Shown piece after piece: positions 53,107 to 62,600 of a stretch of DNA of 64,000 bases. The stretch lies in NCBI GenBank assembly GCA_964594045.1, contig CAZQKR010000003.1, forward strand, positions 1 through 64,000. The letters are read 5' to 3'. The stretch is from UBA2365 sp964594045. GTDB taxonomy: Bacteria > Bacteroidota > Bacteroidia > Chitinophagales > Saprospiraceae. Within the stretch, counting starts at the first letter, position 1. Each line of letters begins with the position of its first letter. Position numbers and translations under genes: made by a program. The notes under the pieces were generated by a model. The model worked only from the letters and a program-made list of their open reading frames with translations. It made no database searches and was not told where the DNA came from.

Positions 53107-53116
53107 AATTATCAGG

Positions 53117-53728
53117 ATGAACTATAGTTTCAGTAAAAGCAGGGTAGAGGCATTTTCAGACGGAATCTTTGCCATCATTATTACACTTTTGGTACTTGAG
53201 ATCAAAGTACCGCATATTCATGAATACAATTCTTCCCAAGAGTTATTGAAAGCACTTTTAGGATTATTGCCCAAATTTATCGGCTGGATCATCAGTTTTT
53301 TTACGATTGCCGTGATCTGGGTCAATCATCATAAAATATTCAGTCAGTTCAAAATGCTGGACACCGGGATCTTTTGGTGGAATGCGTTTTTGCTGTTGTG
53401 GTGTACATTTATTCCATTTCCAACTGCAGTTTTGGGTGATTACCCTGAAAATCAGACCGCAGTGGTATTTTACGGGGTTGTCATGTCTATGATGGCTCTT
53501 TGTTTCACCCTTATGCGATTTTATGCATTGCGACATAAATTTGTATTGGGCGAGGAGGTAAATATGGAACAATTTAGAAAAGGTACAAAAATGTCTTTGC
53601 TTTTCGGTCCGGTGATGTATCTGCTGGGTGTCGCCATTGGATTTATTCATCCATATCTGGCATTCTTGGTTTTCTTCGCTATTCCGGTATATTTTATTTT
53701 TTCAGAAAACAAAAAACAAACTATATAA
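53117..53728 (+). CDS. TMEM175-family potassium channel-like protein (DUF1211)
   Basis: A 203-residue membrane protein with about six hydrophobic helices. The first helix carries the family signature RVEAFSDGIFAIIITLLVLEI (core FSDG, about residues 12-15), part of the ion path in TMEM175 channels. The rest includes FFTIAVIWVNHHKIFSQF and a final hydrophobic pair. Bacterial members are leak-like K+ channels. The ATG at 53117 is chosen because the family begins a few residues before RVEAFSDG; longer in-frame starts would overlap the previous gene. It lies 10 bp after the hypothetical barrel gene and 2 bp before the next. Confidence 0.86.
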   Translation: MNYSFSKSRVEAFSDGIFAIIITLLVLEIKVPHIHEYNSSQELLKALLGLLPKFIGWIISFFTIAVIWVNHHKIFSQFKMLDTGIFWWNAFLLLWCTFIPFPTAVLGDYPENQTAVVFYGVVMSMMALCFTLMRFYALRHKFVLGEEVNMEQFRKGTKMSLLFGPVMYLLGVAIGFIHPYLAFLVFFAIPVYFIFSENKKQTI

Positions 53729-53730
53729 AA

Positions 53731-54360
53731 ATGAAAATAGGATTTATAGGCATTGGGAACGTTGGATTTTCAATTGCGCACAGACTGCAAAAACTTGGGC
53801 ATGAAATTATGGTAGGCAGTGATGATGTCAACTCAAAAAGTTTGAAAAAAGCCTTGGATCAAAATCCAGGATTTACCGTTGCCAGAATACAGGAAATGAT
53901 TGATAAGAACGACCTGATCTTTCTGGCAACACCTTTTGGGGTTAACCAGACAGTATTGAAAGGACTTTCTTTTAATGGGAAAACTTTAGTGGATTGTACC
54001 AATCCGGTAGGTGCAGGCATATCACACGGGCTGAAAAGTGAAAGATCCGGTGCGGAGGCCGTACAGGAATGGGCTACTGATGCACACGTGGTCAAGGCTT
54101 TTAACATTTATGGTTTTGAAAATTTTGCAGACAACTCATTTCCTGCCTACAACGTAAAACCGGTCATGCTCATTGCCGGAAATGACGTGAAAGCTAAAAG
54201 AGAAGTTTCAGGTCTGCTCACTGAATTGGGATTTTTTCCGAAAGACACCGGAGCCTTAAACCAGGCTTTACACCTGGAACATATGACCTTGCTTTGGGTC
54301 AAAATGGTCCGTATGAATGGACATCATCCAAATTTTGTATGGGCATACCTGGAAAAATAA
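53731..54360 (+). CDS. F420-dependent NADP oxidoreductase-like protein
   Basis: A 209-residue NAD(P)-binding oxidoreductase of the coenzyme-F420-type/NADP reductase family. The Rossmann start MKIGFIGIGNVGFSIAHRL (GxGxxG, residues 7-12) is followed by KLGHEIMVGSDD, LIFLATPFG and TLVDCTNPVG. Bacteroidota do not normally make F420, so a role with NADPH and another acceptor is likely. It starts 2 bp after the channel gene and ends 1 bp before the SDR gene. Confidence 0.82.
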   Translation: MKIGFIGIGNVGFSIAHRLQKLGHEIMVGSDDVNSKSLKKALDQNPGFTVARIQEMIDKNDLIFLATPFGVNQTVLKGLSFNGKTLVDCTNPVGAGISHGLKSERSGAEAVQEWATDAHVVKAFNIYGFENFADNSFPAYNVKPVMLIAGNDVKAKREVSGLLTELGFFPKDTGALNQALHLEHMTLLWVKMVRMNGHHPNFVWAYLEK

Positions 54361-54361
54361 T

Positions 54362-55222
54362 ATGAAGACAATCATAGTTACAGGAGCAACTTCCGGTGTG
54401 GGAATGGAAATTGCCCGGGAATTATTAAGGCTTGGGCATCGGGTGATTTCCGGCGCAAGGAATATGGATAAAGCTGAAAAAGTTAAAGCAGCATTGATAC
54501 ATGATACGAAGAATACTTCGCTTGATTTCTTTCAGGCTGATTTTGGAAACTTTGAAAGTGTGAAGGAATTTGCCGGGAACATTGAGGCGAATTATGAAAA
54601 ACTGGATATATTGATCAATAATGCAGGGACATGGGAAATGGGATTTCAGGAAACAGTCAATGGAATTGAAACCAATTTACAGGTCAATCATCTGAGTCCG
54701 ATGTTATTGACTCTTTCGCTCTTTCCGATGCTATCCAATACAGCCAAATCGAGAATTGTCAACACATCCTCGGGGGCACATCGAAGAGATATCCTTAACC
54801 TGGAAGACCTGGAGTTTAGAAAAACACCCTATAATGGAATAGCTTCCTATTCCCAATCCAAATTGCTGAATATTCTTTTCAGCCTTGAATTGACCAACAG
54901 GCTCAAAAATTCGGGCATCACAGTAAATACCGTTCACCCCGGATATGTCAGATCATCCTTGTTTGACAAAATGGGGTTCCGTGATTGGGAAGGAGTCCCT
55001 GAAGCAAAAACAGGGGCTCAAAGCGCACTTTATGCTGCATTGAGTGATGACCTGGAAGGTGTTTCCGGAAAGTACTTTTACCTGAACAAGGAAGATCCGA
55101 ATATCTCATTAATGGCTCAGGATAAATTGGTGGCTGCGGAGGCATGGAAGGTAAGTGTAGAATACCTGAAAGATTATCTGGCGGAGTATGAATTGACAAT
55201 GATATCGGATCAGGCAGATTAA
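54362..55222 (+). CDS. Short-chain dehydrogenase/reductase
   Basis: A 286-residue SDR of the retinol-dehydrogenase-like group. Motifs: TGATSGVGMEIA (residues 7-18, cofactor loop), INNAGTWEMG (about 84-93), SS in VNTSSGAHR (catalytic Ser about 135) and YSQSKLL (Tyr and Lys about 162-166). It likely reduces or oxidises a carbonyl or alcohol with NAD(P)H. The start at 54362 follows the previous stop by 1 bp; a longer frame begins inside the previous gene and is not needed. It ends the HxlR-linked operon. Confidence 0.88.
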   Translation: MKTIIVTGATSGVGMEIARELLRLGHRVISGARNMDKAEKVKAALIHDTKNTSLDFFQADFGNFESVKEFAGNIEANYEKLDILINNAGTWEMGFQETVNGIETNLQVNHLSPMLLTLSLFPMLSNTAKSRIVNTSSGAHRRDILNLEDLEFRKTPYNGIASYSQSKLLNILFSLELTNRLKNSGITVNTVHPGYVRSSLFDKMGFRDWEGVPEAKTGAQSALYAALSDDLEGVSGKYFYLNKEDPNISLMAQDKLVAAEAWKVSVEYLKDYLAEYELTMISDQAD

Positions 55223-55625
55223 AAAGGTAAATGTAAAAAACTTTAAAAAACGTCGATATTCAATTGTTTATCATAAGCGTGTAAAGGCACGAATACCTGA
55301 GTTGCTGAAAAAAATTTATGAGAAGGTAGGTCTGAAAAGAGTTAATTGAAACGAACTCCTTTATCAGACAATATGCTTACATGATGCCGATATATTTTTT
55401 TTGTTTTACAATTATTTTAATATCCGATGCCAGTTGTCCGGATCAGGTGGATGAATTTATCGGTCCGGATTCCCTTGCATAAGTTCATTTTTATGCAAAA
55501 TATTTACATTATTTTATTGGAAACAAACGAATTCTGTAAATTTTGGCGTTGAATTTCCCGGTTATTTTCCTGTAAACAGAAGAATCCACCTTTGAAAAAT
55601 TTCCTTATCTTGCATAAAAAAAGAT
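55223..55625. other. Intergenic region before the cytochrome operon
   Basis: About 400 bp with no supportable gene. An open frame of about 50 codons without a start (about 55199-55349) reads as a basic peptide ending YEKVGLKRVN; it may be a gene remnant but I recognise nothing. Confidence 0.5.
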
Positions 55626-56471
55626 ATGAACAGGTACCTCCATACAGCTTATATTTTCATCATGGCCGCCATCACCCTCAGTATCACGGTTTACCTGTTT
55701 TATATCGGACTCTCCTATTATACGACCTCACTGGAAGAACGTTTTTACCACCCCGACCATCAACTGTTAAAGCCAAATGGCCTTTATGGGCATGGATTAG
55801 GTATTATAGGGACTTTATTGATCGTGATCGGGGTTTTTGGTTATATGGCAAGGAAAAGGATGAAAATTCTGTCCCGTATCTGGATATTGAAACACTGGCT
55901 TGAGTTTCATATTTTCCTTTGTACCCTGGGTTCGATCATGATCCTGTTCCATACTGCTTTCAAACTTGGTGGAATTGTTTCTATCAGCTTCTGGAGCATG
56001 GTTGCTGTAGTATTAAGTGGTGTGATCGGCCGTTTCATTTACCTGCAGATACCCCGGACGATCCAGGGAAGGGAATTGAGCCTGAATGAGATACGCGAAG
56101 AAAAAGATCAGATACAGACCTTAATAAAAACCATATTACCTTTGGGTGCATATGATGATCTGATGGATCAAAGTGATCTCAAAACAACCAATAACGGGTT
56201 TATTGCACGGTATTTTCAGGAAAAAAAACATATCCGGAAAATTACCGGGAAATTAAAATCGTATAACATACCAGGCACAACAAGAAAAGAAATCATACAT
56301 CAATTTTCACGGGAAGCTGCACTAAACCGGAAAATCCATCGTTTGGAATTGATGCAAAGGCTGTTCCGTTATTGGCATATCGCTCACCTGCCTTTTGCTT
56401 TGATCATGCTGATCATCATGGTGGTCCACGTCACAGTTGCATTATTGCTTGGATATAATTGGATTTTTTAA
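55626..56471 (+). CDS. Five-helix membrane protein, probable b-type cytochrome
   Basis: A 281-residue inner-membrane protein, first gene of the multihaem cytochrome operon. Hydrophobic segments are at about residues 8-33, 58-80, 97-118, 120-143 and 255-278. Candidate haem-ligand His occur in LKHWLEFHIF and ILFHTAF (third helix) and WHIAHLPF and VVHVTVAL (last helix), as in di-haem membrane b cytochromes. A polar region (about 145-245) between helices 4 and 5 should face the cytoplasm. It overlaps the next gene by 1 bp (TAATG). Inference: it passes electrons from the FAD/Fe-S protein to the periplasmic cytochromes. I recognise no named family. Confidence 0.7.
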   Translation: MNRYLHTAYIFIMAAITLSITVYLFYIGLSYYTTSLEERFYHPDHQLLKPNGLYGHGLGIIGTLLIVIGVFGYMARKRMKILSRIWILKHWLEFHIFLCTLGSIMILFHTAFKLGGIVSISFWSMVAVVLSGVIGRFIYLQIPRTIQGRELSLNEIREEKDQIQTLIKTILPLGAYDDLMDQSDLKTTNNGFIARYFQEKKHIRKITGKLKSYNIPGTTRKEIIHQFSREAALNRKIHRLELMQRLFRYWHIAHLPFALIMLIIMVVHVTVALLLGYNWIF

Positions 56472-57793
56472 TGGAGTCAATCATCATTTATGGTATAGTA
56501 GCCCTGATTTGCGGGCTGATCGTATGGATTTACATCAGGAAACTGGCGAAAGAATCAAAAACTTCCCAGGAAAAGATTGATAAAGCAAAGGAAGAAGGAA
56601 TACATGAGCCTGTTTCATTATATCCCTATATCGATCCGAATTCCTGTATACGATCAGGTGCGTGTGTGTTGGCCTGTCCTGAAGAGGAGATCATCGGCAT
56701 CAGGAACGGACGGGCGACGCTCATCAATGCTTCGAGGTGCGTGGGTCACGGGGCCTGCTTTCATGCCTGTCCTGTCGAAGCGATCACCTTGCGTATCGGA
56801 ACTGAAAAGCGGGGCGTCGACCTGCCTCATGTAAATCATAATTATGAAACGAATATCCGGGGAATGTACATTGCAGGGGAATTGGGTGGCATGGGTCTGA
56901 TCAAAAACAGTGTGGATCAGGGCCGGAAAGCTGTGGAAAATATATTCAAAACCATAGAAAAAAAACATAAGGCTGATTATGACCTGATCATCATCGGTGC
57001 CGGGCCTGCAGGAATTTCGGCTTCTTTGCAGGCAAAAAAATCCGGATTGAAAGCTATTACCCTTGAACAGGATACCCTGGGTGGTACAGTTTATAATTTT
57101 CCACGGGCAAAAGTGGTGATGACCAACCCGATGGAATTGCCGGGTTACGGTAAACTGAAACTTTTCCAGACCAGCAAAAAGGAATTGCTGGATATCTGGA
57201 ATGATGCCATTCAAAAAAACCAGTTGCAGATCGTTGAAAACTGTAAAGTGGAAAGTATCGAGCTGGACAATGATTATTTTGTTTTGAATACAAATAAGGA
57301 TACCACATATACGGGACACAGGGTACTGATCGCTATTGGAAGAAGAGGCACTCCGAGAAAACTTGGAGTGAAGGGTGAAGGGTTGGAAAAAGTAGCTTAT
57401 AAAGTGCTCGAACCTGAATTGATCACAGGTAAAAATATTTTGGTCGTTGGCGGTGGTGACTCCGCTGTTGAAAGTGCATTGTTGCTTTCAGAGCAAAACA
57501 GCGTGACCCTTTCTTACCGAAGCGAGCATTTCAGCAGATTAAAACCCAAAAACCTGGCAAATATTGAAAATGCCAGAGAAAACAAGACAATTGACGTAAT
57601 TTTGGAATCAAACCTAAAAGAAATCACCTCAACTGAAGTTTACATAGAATTAAAGTCAACCGAAAAAATTACGCTTAAAAATGATTTAGTTTTTATTTTT
57701 GCCGGAGGAGAGCTCCCGACACAGTTTTTGGAAAAGGCCGGGATACAAATTTCCAAAAGGTTTAATTATACTTTATTGTCTCACAAAAAATAA
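56471..57793 (+). CDS. Membrane-anchored ferredoxin-FAD/NAD(P) oxidoreductase
   Basis: A 440-residue protein. Residues about 2-22 form a membrane anchor. Two ferredoxin-type motifs follow: SCIRSGACVLACPEE and RCVGHGACFHACPVE (about 54-112). In each, the second Cys of the usual CxxCxxC is replaced (Ser, then His), so 3Fe-4S or unusually ligated clusters are likely. Then IRGMYIAGELGGMGL, a flavoprotein-type segment, and a full FAD/NAD domain: DLIIIGAGPAGISA (about 171-184), GGTVYNFPRAKV, IAIGRRGTPRKLG and the second dinucleotide motif NILVVGGGDSAVESA. The thioredoxin-reductase CxxC is missing. It probably takes electrons from NAD(P)H and hands them to the membrane protein upstream. The start uses the TAATG overlap. 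Confidence 0.85.
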   Translation: MESIIIYGIVALICGLIVWIYIRKLAKESKTSQEKIDKAKEEGIHEPVSLYPYIDPNSCIRSGACVLACPEEEIIGIRNGRATLINASRCVGHGACFHACPVEAITLRIGTEKRGVDLPHVNHNYETNIRGMYIAGELGGMGLIKNSVDQGRKAVENIFKTIEKKHKADYDLIIIGAGPAGISASLQAKKSGLKAITLEQDTLGGTVYNFPRAKVVMTNPMELPGYGKLKLFQTSKKELLDIWNDAIQKNQLQIVENCKVESIELDNDYFVLNTNKDTTYTGHRVLIAIGRRGTPRKLGVKGEGLEKVAYKVLEPELITGKNILVVGGGDSAVESALLLSEQNSVTLSYRSEHFSRLKPKNLANIENARENKTIDVILESNLKEITSTEVYIELKSTEKITLKNDLVFIFAGGELPTQFLEKAGIQISKRFNYTLLSHKK

Positions 57794-57794
57794 A

Positions 57795-59639
57795 TTGAAG
57801 CATAAAAAATCAAATATTGTTTTTTTTCATAAATCTTGGGTCTTTTCCATCATTTTGCTCCAAAGTATTGCTGTATCAGGGCAATTATCTCCCGGTAAAT
57901 TAGCCAAACCACATGCACATCTTGAAGGCTTGAGCAATTGTACCAAATGCCACGAACTGGGCGAGAAAGTCTCTGAAAAAAAATGCCTTGACTGCCATAA
58001 GGAACTCCGGGCGAGGATTTCCCAAAATAAAGGTTATCATGCTTCAAAAGAGATAAAAGGGAAATCCTGCATCAGTTGCCACAGCGATCATCATGGAGTG
58101 AACTTTGAAATGATCCGTTTTGATAAAAAAGCCTTCAATCACAAATTGACGGGCTATGAACTCAAAGACAAACACAGGATCGAGGATTGTGCCAAATGTC
58201 ATAAAGATCAGCATATTCAGGATCCCTCGATTAAAAAATTAAAACGGACTTTCCTTGGTTTGGATCAGAAATGCCTGAGCTGCCACGAGGATTACCATCA
58301 GAAAACCCTTTCAAACGATTGTGCCAAATGCCATGATTATAAAGGCTTTAAACCTGCTTCACTCTTTGATCACGGCAAAACTGATTTTCCGCTCAGGGGC
58401 GCTCATAAAAAAGTTGATTGTGCTTCCTGCCATAAAAAAGAAGTGAAAGCAGGAAAGGAATTCCAGAAATTTGCCGGAATTCCTTTCAAAAACTGTAACT
58501 CCTGCCATCAGGATCCACATGATGGTGAATTCGGGCAAAATTGTAAGACTTGCCACAATGAGGTTTCTTTCAGTCAACTCAACACCAATTCAGGATTCAA
58601 CCACAGTCTTACAGGTTTTGAATTGAAGGGAAAACACAGAATCACCGATTGCAAATCCTGTCACGACAACCGTCCGGGTACCAGGGGCAGTTATAAGGAA
58701 TTCGAAAATATTCAGCCCATCAATTGTACACTTTGCCATCATGATGAACACGAAAATAAATTCGGTAATTCATGTGCAGATTGCCATGATCAGAACAGTT
58801 TCAGGATCAGGACCGGATTTGATTCATTTAACCATGATCTGACCGGTTTTGTATTGGAAAACAAACACCGGTCAGTGGATTGTAAAAAATGTCACTCCGG
58901 AAAGAAAATGACTGAACCATTGGTACATAACCGCTGTGCAGACTGTCATGAGGATTATCATCGCGGAGAATTTGCAGGTTCACCGGACCAGGATTGCGCT
59001 TCATGTCATTCAACTGTAGGTTTCAGTGAGAGCAATTTTGATTTTGAAAGGCATGATCAGACAGCTTTCCCGCTGAGCGGAGCGCACATGGCCACTCCCT
59101 GTGTTGCCTGTCATAAAAAAACGGACAAATGGACTTTCCGTAATATAGGCTCTGCCTGTGCAGACTGTCACCAGAATATTCATGAAGGATATATGGATGA
59201 AAAGTATTTGCCTGAAAACGATTGCAGACACTGTCATGATAATGAAACGTGGCAAAAGCTTAGTTTTGATCACGACCAAACCGGCTTCAGACTGGAAGGC
59301 AAACATAAGACCACCGCATGCCGGAATTGTCATTTTGAATACAATAATGGTCGATTAGTTGCCCAAAAATTTAAGTTTTCTGATAATAGCTGCATATCTT
59401 GTCATCAGAATGTCCACGATGTTCAGTTTGAAGTGGATGGGAAAACGGATTGTAAGCGTTGTCACGGCTTTGAAAAATGGGATCGCAGCAATTTCAATCA
59501 CGATAATGCAGCTTTCAAACTTGAAGGAGCTCATATGCAGCTTTCTTGTGAGAAATGTCATCATAAGGAGGTAAGAAATGGTAAAGAACTGGTGATTTAT
59601 AAAACAGGTAAACTGGCATGCGCAGATTGTCACAAATAA
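57795..59639 (+). CDS. Secreted 23-haem c-type cytochrome
   Basis: A 614-residue protein with 23 CxxCH haem-attachment motifs (first CTKCH, last CADCH at the C-terminus), about one per 27 residues. I choose the TTG at 57795, 1 bp after the previous stop, because it gives a signal peptide (MKHKKSNIVFFHK..., hydrophobic core VFSIILLQSIAVSG). The body has seven diverged modules of the type FxHdxTgFxLxGxHxxxxCxxCH, where the two extra His are likely distal haem ligands. It should be periplasmic or on the cell surface and carry electrons over distance. It overlaps the next cytochrome gene by 22 bp. Maturation needs a cytochrome c assembly system not seen in this window. Confidence 0.92.
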   Translation: MKHKKSNIVFFHKSWVFSIILLQSIAVSGQLSPGKLAKPHAHLEGLSNCTKCHELGEKVSEKKCLDCHKELRARISQNKGYHASKEIKGKSCISCHSDHHGVNFEMIRFDKKAFNHKLTGYELKDKHRIEDCAKCHKDQHIQDPSIKKLKRTFLGLDQKCLSCHEDYHQKTLSNDCAKCHDYKGFKPASLFDHGKTDFPLRGAHKKVDCASCHKKEVKAGKEFQKFAGIPFKNCNSCHQDPHDGEFGQNCKTCHNEVSFSQLNTNSGFNHSLTGFELKGKHRITDCKSCHDNRPGTRGSYKEFENIQPINCTLCHHDEHENKFGNSCADCHDQNSFRIRTGFDSFNHDLTGFVLENKHRSVDCKKCHSGKKMTEPLVHNRCADCHEDYHRGEFAGSPDQDCASCHSTVGFSESNFDFERHDQTAFPLSGAHMATPCVACHKKTDKWTFRNIGSACADCHQNIHEGYMDEKYLPENDCRHCHDNETWQKLSFDHDQTGFRLEGKHKTTACRNCHFEYNNGRLVAQKFKFSDNSCISCHQNVHDVQFEVDGKTDCKRCHGFEKWDRSNFNHDNAAFKLEGAHMQLSCEKCHHKEVRNGKELVIYKTGKLACADCHK

Positions 59640-62600
59640 TTCTGATCCTCATTTTCGGATCGGCTCTTTGGGGTCAGTCTCCTCACGGGGAAAGGCTGGT
59701 CATTGACTGTGCTTCATGCCATTCTCCGGAAAACTGGTCATTCGACAGAAAGAATGCAGCTTTTTCACATGATATTACCCGGTTTTCCTTAAAAGGTCAG
59801 CATAAAGAACTGGATTGCAGACTTTGTCATTCGAGCCTGATATTTGATGAAGCAAGTCCGGATTGCAATTCCTGTCACCGGGATATTCATCAGAAAACAG
59901 TAGGCAACGATTGCGCAAGGTGTCATAATTCCAGCAGTTGGATAGTGACCAATATTTATGAGGTACACGAAAGAACCAATTTTCCCCTGATAGGTGTACA
60001 CAAAAAAGTGAACTGCAGTGAATGCCACCAAAATGTGGCCAATAATCTATTCGATCCGCTGGATATAAATTGCGTAAGTTGCCATTTATCAGATTATCAG
60101 ATGACCACCAGGCCAAATCACAGTTTGAGTGGATTTTCTGATAATTGTTCGGATTGTCATGACCTTTTTTCGCACGACTGGAAAAGCAATGGCGTCAACC
60201 ACAGCTTTTTCCCCCTGGAAAAAGGACATAACATCACGGATTGCGCTGCATGTCATAAAAATGAGAACTACAGGATCATTTCAAATGACTGCGTGAGTTG
60301 TCACCAGGCTGATTATGATAATACGGTCAATCCAAATCATAAATTAAGCGGTATTCAAACGGATTGTAAAACCTGTCACACCACGGATCCGGACTGGAAT
60401 CCAGCTGTATTCAAAGAACATGATGAGCTGTTTTTTCCGATTTACAGCGGAAAACACAAAGGGAAATGGGATAATTGTACCGAATGTCATGATAATCCTT
60501 CCAACTATGCAATATTTACCTGCACAAGTTGCCACAAAAAGCCCGAAACAGATCATGAACATGATGAAGTAGCTGGATATCATTACGATAGCGGAGCTTG
60601 TCTGGCCTGTCATCCGACAGGAAATGAGGGCAGTATTTTTAATCACAATACTACCGGATTTCCACTGACAGGTGCTCATACGACAGTCAACTGTCAGGAA
60701 TGCCATACCAATGGTTATAAAGGTACTTCTACGGCATGTAATTCCTGTCACCAGGACGATTATGATGCAAGTGTAAATCCGTCTCATCCAAACCTGGGCT
60801 TACCAACTGATTGTGCTCAGTGCCACACCACTCAGCCAGACTGGAAACCGGCAACTTTCGAAATTCATAATGATTTCTATGCGCTGAACGGTAAACACGC
60901 AGCCATTGCCAATGATTGTGCTGCTTGTCACAATGGTGATTACAACAATACACCCAACAGTTGTTACGGATGTCATAGTGAAAATTATAATTCAACCACA
61001 GATCCGGATCACAAAACTGCATTATTCCCGCAGGACTGTGCGAGCTGTCACAGTGAGAATGCATGGGTGCCTTCCACTTTCGAGCACGATGGACTTTACT
61101 TCCCGATCTACAGCGGAAAGCATAAAGGAGAATGGGATCAATGTCAGGACTGTCATCAGGTAGCCGGAGATTTCAAACAATTTACATGCATCAGTTGTCA
61201 CCAAAATCCTGAGACCAATGAGGAACATGAAGGAGTGTCCGGGTATGTTTATACGGATAATGCCTGCCTGGCTTGCCATCCTTCAGGAGATGCAGATGCA
61301 GTTTTTGATCATAGTACAACAGGTTTTCTCCTAACAGGTGGTCATAGCGGAGTGGATTGTGCCAGTTGTCACGCTTCCGGTTATGAAGGCACATCGCCCG
61401 ATTGCGCTTCCTGTCACACAATTGATTACAACCTGAGTCAGAATCCCTCTCATACAGCATTGAACCTGAGCACGGATTGCGCCATGTGTCATACCACTCA
61501 GCCTGGATGGAATCCGGCCCGTTTTGAGGTGCATAACCAGTTTTATTCCTTAAATGGTGCTCATGCAGTCATTGCAAATGATTGTGCAGCCTGCCATAAT
61601 GGAAATTACACCAATACCCCAAACACCTGTAATGCTTGTCATGCAGCTGATTTTAACGCAACGACCGACCCGAACCACGTATTACTGCAGTTTCCTGATG
61701 ATTGCGCCTCCTGCCATAGTGAAAATGCCTGGACTCCTTCCACATTCAACCATGACGGCCAATATTTTCCGATTTACAGTGGAAAACATAAGGGCGAATG
61801 GGATCAATGTATGGATTGCCACAATAATCCCGGAGATTTTGGGCAATTCACCTGTATCAATTGCCATACAAATCCGGAAACTAATGAAGAACATGAAGAA
61901 GTACAGGGTTATTTCTACAGCGATGCTGCCTGCCTTGCCTGTCATCCGACCGGGGAAGCAGACGATGTGTTTGACCATGGGAGCACCGGATTTCTCTTAT
62001 CCGGCGGGCATAGTGGAGTAGATTGTATCAGTTGCCATTCAGGGGGTTTTTCCGGAACAAATTCTGAATGCGTTGCCTGTCACCAGAATGATTTTGACCA
62101 AAGCATTAATCCGTCGCATGTTACTTTGGGGATGAGCACTGATTGTACTTCCTGTCATACCACCAATCCCGGCTGGAGTCCTGCCAGTTTCAGCATGCAT
62201 AATGAATTTTATCCTATTTTGGGGGCTCATACTTCAATAGCCAATGATTGTGCAGCTTGTCACGCAGGCAACTACACCAACACACCAAATACCTGTATTG
62301 GCTGCCATCAGACAGACTTTAACAATACCAGCAATCCAAATCACGGAGTCAATGCATTTCCAACCGATTGTGCTCTTTGTCATGAACAGAATGCCTGGAC
62401 CCCATCCAGTTTTGACCATGACGTTGTTTACCCCCTGACCGGAGGGCATGCTGCCGTGGCTCAGGAATGTACACTTTGTCACAACGGAAATTACAATAAC
62501 ACACCCAACAATTGCCAGGATTGCCACCAGGCGGATTTCAACAACACGATGAATCCCAACCATAATGCGCTTGGTTTTTCCACAGATTGTACAAGTTGTC

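Noticed and set aside
55199..55349. A basic open frame ending YEKVGLKRVN, without a start codon
   Set aside because: No start codon in frame, overlaps the SDR gene end; at most a remnant.
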